Source: Caulobacteraceae bacterium (GTDB lineage Bacteria > Pseudomonadota > Alphaproteobacteria > Caulobacterales > Caulobacteraceae). From it: a stretch of 19,269 bases of DNA. Below the pieces are notes generated by a model. It ran no database searches. It was not told the DNA's origin and saw only the letters and a list, made by a program, of their open reading frames with translations. Below are positions 13,572-19,269 of the stretch, piece after piece; position 1 is the stretch's first letter; every line of letters starts with the position of its first letter. The translations under genes were made by a program, and so were the position numbers. Location: assembly GCA_947501315.1 (NCBI GenBank), contig CANMXH010000014.1:1-19269 (forward strand), written 5' to 3'.

Positions 13572-14057
13572 ATGACCGTCCAGATCGGCGACCGCATCCC
13601 CTCGGCCACCCTGACCCGCGCCACCGACGACGGCCCGCGTCCGGTCACCACCGACGACCTCTTCTCCGGCAAGACCGTGGCCCTGTTCGCCGTGCCCGGC
13701 GCCTTCACCCCGACCTGCTCGGCCCGCCACCTGCCGGGCTTCAAGGACCACCGCGAGGAGATGACGGCCAAGGGCGTCGACACCATCGCCTGCATCTCGG
13801 TCAATGACGCCTTCGTCATGGGCGCCTGGGCCGACAGCCAGGGCATCGGCAAGGACGAGATCGTCATGCTGGGCGACGGCAACGGCGACCTGACCCGCCA
13901 GCTGGGGCTGACCATGGACGCCAAGGGCTTCGGCATGGGCGAGCGCTCGCAGCGCTATTCCATGATCGTCAAGGACGGCGTGGTCAGCCAGCTGAACATT
14001 GAACAGCCCGGCGAATTCCGCGTCTCCTCCGCCGAACATCTGCTGGCGCAGCTCTAG
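13572..14057 (+). CDS. Type II peroxiredoxin (Prx5 family)
   Basis: A 161-aa cytosolic thiol peroxidase that reduces hydrogen peroxide and alkyl hydroperoxides. ATG 13572 follows CGGAG at 6 nt. The catalytic motif is P42-G-A-F-T46-P-T-C49, with C49 the peroxidatic cysteine. A second cysteine, C74 (DTIACISVNDAFV), lies 25 residues later, the same spacing as the resolving cysteine of plant type II peroxiredoxins. This suggests an atypical 2-Cys mechanism recycled by glutaredoxin or thioredoxin. LGLTMDAKGFGMGERSQRYS (116-135) is the family block preceding the last strands. There is no fused glutaredoxin domain. It is divergent from yqgE and followed directly by a long hairpin, so it is probably monocistronic. 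Confidence 0.95.
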   Translation: MTVQIGDRIPSATLTRATDDGPRPVTTDDLFSGKTVALFAVPGAFTPTCSARHLPGFKDHREEMTAKGVDTIACISVNDAFVMGAWADSQGIGKDEIVMLGDGNGDLTRQLGLTMDAKGFGMGERSQRYSMIVKDGVVSQLNIEQPGEFRVSSAEHLLAQL

Positions 14058-14074
14058 GGGCTACCGCTTGTGAC

Positions 14075-14105
14075 GCCGCCGCCCTCCCGGCTGAGGTGCG
14101 GCGGC
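14075..14105 (+). terminator. Strong hairpin after the peroxiredoxin gene
   Basis: GCCGCCGC (14075-14082) plus CCTC (14083-14086) pairs with GAGG (14093-14096), one bulged T, and GCGGCGGC (14098-14105), with loop CCGGCT. The 12-bp stem starts 18 nt after the stop codon. No T-run follows, as is common in high-GC genomes, so a terminator role is inferred from strength and position. Confidence 0.5.
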
Positions 14106-14110
14106 ATGCA

Positions 14111-14152
14111 GGTTCATCACAAAGGACAGGAAGAAGGTCACAAAGGACACAA
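14111..14152 (+). repeat. Left arm of a 42-bp inverted repeat with CACAAAGGACA modules
   Basis: This arm matches the reverse complement of 14268-14309 at 41 of 42 positions (mismatch at 14129/14291). It contains two exact copies of the 12-mer TCACAAAGGACA at 14117-14128 and 14138-14149, a 21-bp period. It lies in the 313 bp between the peroxiredoxin stop and the kinase stop (14058-14370), which holds no gene. Confidence 0.9.
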
Positions 14153-14203
14153 CGGGACCGGAGCCTCGTTGAAGCCGGTGTCCTGCCCGCCTGTTTTTGA
14201 ATC

Positions 14204-14217
14204 GCGGCGAACGCCGC
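14204..14217. repeat. Central palindrome inside the inverted repeat
   Basis: GCGGCG and CGCCGC meet around AA, flanked by TTTGA (14196-14200) and TCAAA (14219-14223), giving a two-part stem near the middle of the 115-bp interval between the arms. CGGGCC (14226-14231) and GGCCCG (14245-14250) form a further possible stem. The spacer is therefore itself structured. Confidence 0.55.
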
Positions 14218-14267
14218 ATCAAACTCGGGCCTACTGGCTTTATCGGCCCGTCTTCCCGCAGGACCCC

Positions 14268-14309
14268 TTGTGTCCTTTGTGACCTTCTTCGTGTCCTTTG
14301 TGATGAACC
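14268..14309 (-). repeat. Right arm of the 42-bp inverted repeat
   Basis: Reverse-complement partner of 14111-14152. The 12-mer appears here as TGTCCTTTGTGA at 14271-14282 and 14292-14303, again 21 bp apart. All four copies in the two arms are identical. It ends 62 nt from the stop of the hybrid kinase gene. Confidence 0.9.
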
Positions 14310-14370
14310 AGCCATCGTCGAAGGAAAGAACCCGGACGGGCACCTCAACCCAGGCGCCGAACGTCCCGGC

Positions 14371-16368
14371 TCAGGCTGCGACGGTTTCCGGCCCGGCGAC
14401 CTCGTCAGCCTGAGCCAGCGTCATCACATGGGTGATGGCCCCCAGCAGCATCGGCGGCGTGATCGGCTTGGACACAAAATAGGTCATGCCGGCCTCGGTG
14501 CAGGCGGCTATGTCATCCGCTGCGGTGTCGGCGGTGACGGCGATGATTGGCACCCCGGCGTTGGGGCCGCCACCGGCGCGGATCCGTCGCGTGGCCTCGC
14601 GGCCGTCCATCTCCGGCATCCGCACATCCATGAAGATCAGGTCGAAGGCGGCTTGCTCGCACATCTTCAGCGCCGTCATGCCGTCGGCTGCGGTGGAGAT
14701 GTTGCAGCCCAGCGGCTGCAGGATCAGCTGGATGGCGCGGCGGTTGATATCGTGGTCGTCGACCACCAAAATCTGCATCGGCCGGCCCTCACCCGCCTCG
14801 CCTTCGTCCGTGACCGGTTCCGGATCCGGGCTCGCAACACGGTCAGGGCCGGCTGCGACTGAAACCGGCGACCGGGTCGATGGGCCGGTGACGGTCGTGC
14901 TCGACATGCGTCCGGACAGGGCGCGGGCGACGGCGTCGCGGCTCTCACGTTCCAGCAGGGTTGTGGCGGGTGCGGCCACCTCGCCCCGAAGCAGCGACAG
15001 TGACAGTGTGACGCTGGTGCCGGATCCCGGGCGGCTGCGAACGGTCAGTCGGCCGCCCATCAGTTCCGCCAGCTGGCGGCTGATGGCGAGGCCAAGTCCG
15101 GTGCCGCCGTGAATGGCGCTGATGCCCGACATGGTCTGGTCGAACGGTGTGAAAAGACGCGCGATCTGCGCGACGGACATGCCGGAGCCGGTATCCTCCA
15201 CGGTGATCAGCACAGCATAGCCGCCGGGCTCTTCGTTCCAGGCGCTGAGACGCAGGGTGATCGACCCCGTCTCGGTAAATTTCATTGCGTTCGAAATCAG
15301 GTTGTTGAGCACCTGACGGACGCGGATCGGATCGCCCCGTACGGCGGAGGGGATCGTTGCGGCACCCTCGATACGCAGTTTCAGCCGCTTGGCCCTGGCC
15401 GGAGCGCGCCACAGCCGCGTGGTCTGGTTCAGCAGGTCGCGGAGGTTGAAATCGATCTGGTCAACCGTCATGTGGCCGGCGTCCAGCTTGGCGTGATCCA
15501 GCAGGTCGTCAAGCATGGCCTTCATCATGAGGCCGGCGTCGGTGATCAGATGGGCCCGGGACCGGGCGGTGGCGTCCGGTGCTCCGTGTTCCAGCTCCGC
15601 AGCGCCGGTCAGGATGGCGCTGATCGGCGTGCGAAGGTCGTGGCCGATTGCGGCCAGGAAGGCACTGCGACCGGCCATGATTTGCTCGGCCTCCAGCCGT
15701 TTGGCCTGGGCCTCGATACGGGCCGCACGCTCCGACTGGTGCGCCTGGTTCATACGCCTCCAGGTTGACAGGCAAAAGGTGACAAAGGCACCGGAGCAGA
15801 AGGTGGCGACGGTGAGCATGCTGGACGTCGCGCCCCCGATGGCCATGAACACGGGCGTCATCGCCAGAAACAGCAAGGGCGATGAAGCGGTCAGCAGCAT
15901 GGCCGACCTTGAGCTGGAGGCATTGCCCAAGGCGTAGATGGCGGCCCCTGACAGCAGCAGGATCGCACAGACGCCACCGGCGGGGCCACCGAAGAGCCAG
16001 AGCAGTACGGGCAGGCCGCAGAAATAGGCGGCATTCAGGACCAGGGAGGTCCAGGCCGCGCCGCGTCGGGCACCCGACAGCTGTTCAGTCTTGCCGGCGG
16101 TAATCGGGGCAAAGATCCACAGGTCCAGCAGCTGGATTGCGAAATAGCCGACCACCCAGCCCAGGCTCATTGGCAAGCCCAGGATCGGACTGAAGATCAG
16201 GGCAAGAGCCACGGCGAGGCCGAGCCGCTGGAGCAGGGACTTGCGCCGCTGGCGGATCGCGCCGGCCCAGTCGCCGGAAACCTCGACGGCCGCCTCGGCA
16301 GGCATGTCGTCTGCTGCTCTCGCCATGCGGCTCCCCGGGCTGGGCATTCTTGCCCCACCGGCGATCAT
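14371..16368 (-). CDS. Hybrid sensor histidine kinase with C-terminal receiver domain
   Basis: A 665-aa inner-membrane signalling protein. Residues 45-205 contain about five to six hydrophobic helices in an unrecognised membrane sensor. The dimerisation domain has H243 in FLAAIGHDLRTPIS (238-250). The ATPase domain has the N-box LNNLISNAMKFT (354-365), G1 DTGSGM (392-397) and G2 GGTGLGLAIS (421-430). A linker of about 70 residues leads to a receiver (531-650) with D537-D538, phospho-acceptor D581 (MDVRMPEMDG), T612 and K634, so phosphoryl transfer should be possible. Its output partner is not in the window. It starts 24 nt after the pyrD stop and is probably cotranscribed. In-frame ATG 16326 behind GGGGAG is an alternative start. 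The signal sensed is unknown. Confidence 0.9.
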   Translation of the reverse strand: MIAGGARMPSPGSRMARAADDMPAEAAVEVSGDWAGAIRQRRKSLLQRLGLAVALALIFSPILGLPMSLGWVVGYFAIQLLDLWIFAPITAGKTEQLSGARRGAAWTSLVLNAAYFCGLPVLLWLFGGPAGGVCAILLLSGAAIYALGNASSSRSAMLLTASSPLLFLAMTPVFMAIGGATSSMLTVATFCSGAFVTFCLSTWRRMNQAHQSERAARIEAQAKRLEAEQIMAGRSAFLAAIGHDLRTPISAILTGAAELEHGAPDATARSRAHLITDAGLMMKAMLDDLLDHAKLDAGHMTVDQIDFNLRDLLNQTTRLWRAPARAKRLKLRIEGAATIPSAVRGDPIRVRQVLNNLISNAMKFTETGSITLRLSAWNEEPGGYAVLITVEDTGSGMSVAQIARLFTPFDQTMSGISAIHGGTGLGLAISRQLAELMGGRLTVRSRPGSGTSVTLSLSLLRGEVAAPATTLLERESRDAVARALSGRMSSTTVTGPSTRSPVSVAAGPDRVASPDPEPVTDEGEAGEGRPMQILVVDDHDINRRAIQLILQPLGCNISTAADGMTALKMCEQAAFDLIFMDVRMPEMDGREATRRIRAGGGPNAGVPIIAVTADTAADDIAACTEAGMTYFVSKPITPPMLLGAITHVMTLAQADEVAGPETVAA

Positions 16369-16391
16369 GACCGACTCGCCCTAACGCCACG

Positions 16392-17429
16392 TCAACGGGC
16401 GGCTGAAACAGCCTCTGCGACGGTGGAAAATCCGTCGGCACGCAGGCGCGCGGCGAGGTCGCGCTTGATCCGTCCGATCAGTCCCGGCCCCTCGTAGATC
16501 AGCGCCGAATACAGCTGGACGGCGCAGGCCCCGGCCCGGATGCGGGCCCAGGCCTCGGCCCCGCTGTCGATGCCGCCCGCAGCGATCAGGGGCAGCCGGC
16601 CGCCGCCGGCCTCGGCCGCGGCGCGCAGTGCGATGCCGGCTCGCGCCTTCAGCGGCGCGCCCGACAGGCCTCCTGCCTCGGCCCGGTCATGCGACCGCAG
16701 GCTGTCGGGCCGGTCCAGGGTGGTGTTTGACACAATCAGGGCGTCGATCCCGTGATCGAGGCTGGCCTCAACGATCAGGCCGATCTCGGCCGGCGTCAGG
16801 TCCGGTGCGATCTTGAGGAAGACCGGCGTCGGATCCGTGCCCCGCGCCTCGGCCAGCCGCCCCAGCAGGTCGTCCAGCGCCGCCCGGCCCTGCAGGGCGC
16901 GCAGGCCCGGCGTATTGGGCGAGGAGACATTGACCGTGACATAGTCGGCCAGACCCTTCAGCCGGATCAGTCCGGCGACATAGTCCGCGGCCTTGTCCTC
17001 CGTATCCTTGTTGGCCCCCAGATTGGCACCGATCACGGCATTGCGCGGCCGGGCCGCCAGATGGCCGGCAAAGGCCTCCAGACCGGCGTTGTTGAACCCC
17101 ATGCGATTGATGATCGCCCGGTCCTCGCTCAGGCGGAACAGGCGCGGCTTCGGATTGCCGGGCTGGGCCAGGGGAGTCACCGAGCCGCATTCGACAAAGC
17201 CAAAGCCGAGCCGCGACAGGCCGTGCAGGGCCTCGCCGTTCTTGTCCAGACCGGCGGCCAGCCCGACGGGATTGGGCAGATGCAGACCGGCGACGGTGGT
17301 GGCAAGGATGGGATCATCTGCCCGCGCGGGCGGCAGGGGGGCCAGTTGCAAGGCCCGGATCGCCAGGCCGTGGGCCGTCTCGGGGTCGATTGTGCGCAGC
17401 AGGGAGGCACCGATGTCGGTCACGGCCAT
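16392..17429 (-). CDS. pyrD: Dihydroorotate dehydrogenase (quinone), class 2
   Basis: A membrane-associated flavoenzyme that oxidises dihydroorotate to orotate in pyrimidine synthesis and passes electrons to ubiquinone; 345 aa. The N-terminal helices (MAVTDIGASLLRTIDPETAHGLAIRAL) are the quinone-side extension that defines class 2. Conserved blocks are PNPVGLAAGLDKNGEA (52-67), GFVECGSVTPLAQPGNPKPR (77-96), INRMGFNN (107-114), NVSSPNTPGLR (167-177) with the catalytic serine S170, FLKIAPDL (204-211), SNTT (234-237) and AAGGIDSG. All key positions are present. Its start overlaps the DUF952 stop by 10 nt, a pairing frequent in alphaproteobacteria. Confidence 0.97.
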   Translation of the reverse strand: MAVTDIGASLLRTIDPETAHGLAIRALQLAPLPPARADDPILATTVAGLHLPNPVGLAAGLDKNGEALHGLSRLGFGFVECGSVTPLAQPGNPKPRLFRLSEDRAIINRMGFNNAGLEAFAGHLAARPRNAVIGANLGANKDTEDKAADYVAGLIRLKGLADYVTVNVSSPNTPGLRALQGRAALDDLLGRLAEARGTDPTPVFLKIAPDLTPAEIGLIVEASLDHGIDALIVSNTTLDRPDSLRSHDRAEAGGLSGAPLKARAGIALRAAAEAGGGRLPLIAAGGIDSGAEAWARIRAGACAVQLYSALIYEGPGLIGRIKRDLAARLRADGFSTVAEAVSAAR

Positions 17430-17776
17430 CCGATTGCTCCATCTTCAAAGCGCATCACGCCGTCCGCATCGACCGACAGGCCCCGCTGCGGCGCGTCTGT
17501 GCGGGCGGGCAGGGGCGCAAACAGATGCGGGAACAGGTCGCCGCCGCGCGATGGCTCCCATTTCAGCGCCGCACCGAGCGGGGCGAGGTCGACCTCAACC
17601 AGCACCAGCTCACGCCGCCCGGCATAGTGCCGCCGCGCCGTCTCCGCCAACTGGGCCGCCGTCGACATATGGATATAGCCGTCCGCCAGATCGACCGCCG
17701 ACCCCGCATAGGCACCGGCGGCCAGCGCTGTCGTCCATTCGGCCCGATCGACCAGCTTGTAGGCGACCCCGCTCAT
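17420..17776 (-). CDS. DUF952 domain protein
   Basis: A 118-aa cytosolic protein. The start is ATG 17776, which overlaps the stop of the sixA-like gene (ATGA, 17773-17776); the frame is open upstream but the added residues are low-complexity shadow sequence. Signature blocks are YKLVDRAEWTTAL (6-18), DLADGYIHMSTAAQLAETARRHY (29-51), LVLVEVDL (57-64) and LKWEPSRGGDLFPHLFAPLP (71-90). These match DUF952, a small fold related to ADP-ribosyltransferase-like proteins according to structural classification. No enzymatic role is established. It overlaps pyrD by 10 nt. Confidence 0.9.
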   Translation of the reverse strand: MSGVAYKLVDRAEWTTALAAGAYAGSAVDLADGYIHMSTAAQLAETARRHYAGRRELVLVEVDLAPLGAALKWEPSRGGDLFPHLFAPLPARTDAPQRGLSVDADGVMRFEDGAIGWP

Positions 17777-18276
17777 TGGCCGCCCAGATCGCGCGGCTGG
17801 ATGAAGCCTTCGAAGCTGCAGCGGCCGGCGACGTCGACGGAGAAGATCGCGGCCGCCCCCGGCGGGAACCCCCCGCTCATCCGGTCCAGCAGGGCCGGTG
17901 ACGCCGCGCTCTCGACCAGATAGTCCACCGCCAGCAGATGGATACCCGGGTTGTGGGCCACGACCATCAGGCAACCGGCCTCATCCTCGACCGCCTCGAT
18001 GTAGCGACGCAGGGTTTCGGAGCCGCCATTGTAGAGGGGCTCGTCCTCCCGCAGCTGCACGTCGCCGAAGGCGTCATGCAGCAGCTCCCAGGTCTGGCGG
18101 GTACGGGCGGCCGGCGAGACCAGCGCCAGATCGGGGCGCATGCCGCGCCCGGCCAGCGCGCGCGCCATGGCGGCGGCATCCTTTCGACCCCGGCCCGAAA
18201 GGACCCGGTCGCGGTCCCGACCGGAACCGGCGGCCGGCTCCGCCTCGGCGTGACGCATCAGGATCAGTCGCTGCAT
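17773..18276 (-). CDS. SixA-type histidine phosphatase (phosphoglycerate mutase fold)
   Basis: A 167-aa cytosolic protein of the RHG phosphatase superfamily. ATG 18276 is chosen, giving MQRLILMRHAEAEP; an upstream in-frame ATG at 18318 would overlap the methyltransferase by 32 nt, and neither has a clear ribosome site. Active-site residues are R8-H9 (phosphohistidine acceptor), R58 in VSPAARTRQT, E79 (EPLY) and H108 in VVAHNPG. These agree with SixA, which in E. coli removes phosphate from histidine phosphotransfer domains. It is short, as SixA is, and lacks mutase extensions. It is cotranscribed with a hybrid histidine kinase three genes downstream, although that kinase has no HPt domain. 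Confidence 0.87.
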   Translation of the reverse strand: MQRLILMRHAEAEPAAGSGRDRDRVLSGRGRKDAAAMARALAGRGMRPDLALVSPAARTRQTWELLHDAFGDVQLREDEPLYNGGSETLRRYIEAVEDEAGCLMVVAHNPGIHLLAVDYLVESAASPALLDRMSGGFPPGAAAIFSVDVAGRCSFEGFIQPRDLGGQ

Positions 18277-18286
18277 GGGCAGGGCT

Positions 18287-19060
18287 TTAAGGGCGTTCGC
18301 CGTTTCCCGCCAGATCACTGTCCGACAGATCGCGTGATGATCGCGAGGCGGGCTGTGGCTGCAACTCGGGCACCATCACCGGCACGGTTGCCACCGCCCC
18401 GCCCGGACGGATCCGGGCATAGGCTTGCCGGGTCGCCTCCAGCAGGATGACCCCCGCAGCCCCCGGCATGACCCGTTTGCCGATCTGTTCCAGTCCGTCG
18501 GCGAGGGGCAGCAAGGGACCCCAGGGCGGCACATAGAGGGTCTGTGACCAGGCCGTGGGCTCCAGCCCCGCTGCCCGCACCAGCCGCTCCAGCTGACGGC
18601 GTGTGAAGGGCTGTCCGTATCCGAACGGCGTCGATTCGGATCGTGCCCACAGCCCGCCCCGGGCCGCAGCCACCAGGATGATCCGTCCGGCCGGAGACAG
18701 GGCGCGCACCACCTCGTTCATCAGGGCCTGGGCGTCGTCCGCCTCCTCCAGGGCATGGATCATCAGGATGCGGTCGAACGATCCGGCCGCGAAGGGCAGG
18801 CGTCGGTCATCGACCAGCAGGGTGCGGTTCTTGCCCGCCGCCGGCCAGGGCTCGACCCCCTGACCGCCCGGCATGGCGGCGACCACCCGCCGCGCGCCGA
18901 CGAAGGCGTCCAGCCAGGGCGTGGCATAGCCGAGACCCAGCACATCGCTGTTGGTCGCCTCGCCCCAGGCGTCCTCGAGACGGCGCGCCAGCAGCCGCCG
19001 CGCCAGGGCACCGGCGGGCTCGCCGTAGAAGGTCCGGAGTTCCTCGATACTGCGCCGCAT
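18287..19060 (-). CDS. Class I SAM-dependent methyltransferase
   Basis: A 257-aa protein of the Methyltransf_11 type. The start is ATG 19060. The SAM-binding strand is SDVLGLGYATPWLDAF (38-53), with a reduced glycine motif (GLGYA). It is followed by LLVDDRRLPFAAGSFDRILMIHALEEADD (motifs II-III, 81-109) and VRALSPAGRIILVAAAR (118-134). The substrate cannot be told. The C-terminal 45 residues are polar and probably disordered. It diverges from gloB across 45 bp; the methyltransferase-gloB pairing is one I recall from other alphaproteobacteria. Its stop is 10 nt before the sixA-like start, making it the first gene of the minus-strand operon. Confidence 0.88.
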   Translation of the reverse strand: MRRSIEELRTFYGEPAGALARRLLARRLEDAWGEATNSDVLGLGYATPWLDAFVGARRVVAAMPGGQGVEPWPAAGKNRTLLVDDRRLPFAAGSFDRILMIHALEEADDAQALMNEVVRALSPAGRIILVAAARGGLWARSESTPFGYGQPFTRRQLERLVRAAGLEPTAWSQTLYVPPWGPLLPLADGLEQIGKRVMPGAAGVILLEATRQAYARIRPGGAVATVPVMVPELQPQPASRSSRDLSDSDLAGNGERP

Positions 19061-19091
19061 GGCTGCACCATAGGCCGCGCCGGGGGCGGCT

Positions 19092-19099
19092 GCTAGAAG
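19092..19099 (+). promoter_or_regulatory. Candidate gloB -10 element, leaderless
   Basis: GCTAGAAG fits the Caulobacter -10 GCTANAWC at 7 of 8 positions and ends 6 nt before ATG 19106. The 10-mer TGCTAGAAGA (19091-19100) is identical to the -10 region at 12441-12450. No good -35 is visible and no ribosome site precedes the ATG. Confidence 0.35.
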
Positions 19100-19105
19100 A
19101 CCCGC

Positions 19106-19269
19106 ATGACCCTCGATGTGCGCCTCTTCCCCTGCCTCACCGACAACTACGGCCTTCTGGTCCGGGATCGGGACACCGGCAGGGTGGCCACGATCGACAC
19201 ACCCGACGCGGACGCCATCCTAGCCGAGCTGGAGCGTTCGGGCTGGGGTCGGCTGGACATGATCCTCAA
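19106..19269 (+). CDS. gloB: Hydroxyacylglutathione hydrolase (glyoxalase II), N-terminal fragment
   Basis: The first 54 codons of a plus-strand gene cut by the window end. It begins MTLDVRLFPCLTDNYGLLVR, then TGRVATIDTPDADAILAELE and DMIL. The PCL-x-DNY-x-LLVRD opening is characteristic of alphaproteobacterial glyoxalase II, a metallo-beta-lactamase-fold enzyme that hydrolyses S-lactoylglutathione to lactate and glutathione. The metal-binding THxHxDH motif would come about 10 residues after the break, so it cannot be checked. The start is near-certain because no other ATG lies upstream in frame within the 45-bp gap. Confidence 0.85.
   Translation, partial: MTLDVRLFPCLTDNYGLLVRDRDTGRVATIDTPDADAILAELERSGWGRLDMIL

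Noticed and set aside
12876..14039. 387-codon YqgE with a long N-terminal extension antisense to the peroxiredoxin
   Set aside because: The YqgE family begins at MVEFQSLVGRLL, and the extension is a shadow of the divergent peroxiredoxin gene.
14070..14282. 70-codon plus-strand frame (with HHKG..GHKGHNG) across the inverted repeat
   Set aside because: The peptide simply reflects the CACAAAGGACA modules. No start signal or family resemblance was found.
14111..14309. CRISPR array or tRNA-linked attachment site
   Set aside because: The repeats are inverted arms rather than direct repeats with unique spacers, and no tRNA, integrase or cas gene is nearby.
14197..14862. 221-codon plus-strand frame from the inverted repeat into the kinase gene
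   Set aside because: Most of it is antisense to the receiver domain of the kinase, and its beginning encodes only the repeat. It has no ribosome site.

Overview
The window is GC-rich, densely coding DNA from an alphaproteobacterium, most likely Caulobacterales (Brevundimonas/Caulobacter type). Three things point there: an aa3-type cytochrome c oxidase cluster beside a tldD-like gene; a GGDEF-EAL protein with a GEDEF signature like Caulobacter PdeA (CC3396); and several promoter-like sites resembling the Caulobacter housekeeping -10 (GCTANAWC). No tRNA, rRNA, CRISPR, insertion sequence or prophage gene was seen.

Layout. (1) 1-1950, minus strand: the 5' end of tldD, then a PadR regulator / DUF1700 membrane protein / GIN-domain (DUF2807) operon that resembles envelope-stress modules. 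(2) 1951-2204: a divergent regulatory region rich in inverted repeats. (3) 2205-8753, plus strand: a terminal-oxidase operon of coxB, coxA, ctaB, a 61-aa CoxF-like membrane protein, ctaG, coxC, DUF983 and SURF1. Together these supply oxidase subunits I-III, heme O synthesis, CuB insertion and assembly. Overlapping start/stop codons imply translational coupling. (4) 8750-12785, plus strand: an M16 peptidase with an apparently non-standard start, a RimJ-like acetyltransferase, a PdeA-like c-di-GMP phosphodiesterase and a small lipoprotein. (5) 12819-14370: a putative two-way terminator, yqgE (minus) divergent from a type II peroxiredoxin (plus), then 313 bp without a gene that holds a 42-bp inverted repeat. 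(6) 14371-19060, minus strand: a tightly packed set running methyltransferase, SixA-like phosphatase, DUF952, pyrD, hybrid histidine kinase. (7) 19106 to the end: the 5' end of gloB, divergent from the methyltransferase.

Most of the window is conserved core content. The least ordinary parts are the long inverted repeat at 14111-14309, the SURF1/M16 junction (8 bp perfect hairpin and no ATG/GTG/TTG near the expected start), the nested TTGCG palindromes in front of coxB, and three genes whose only visible promoters sit 6 nt before the start codon, which suggests leaderless mRNAs. I found no clearly new multi-gene system. The sixA / hybrid kinase co-linearity is the nearest thing to an unexplored functional unit.
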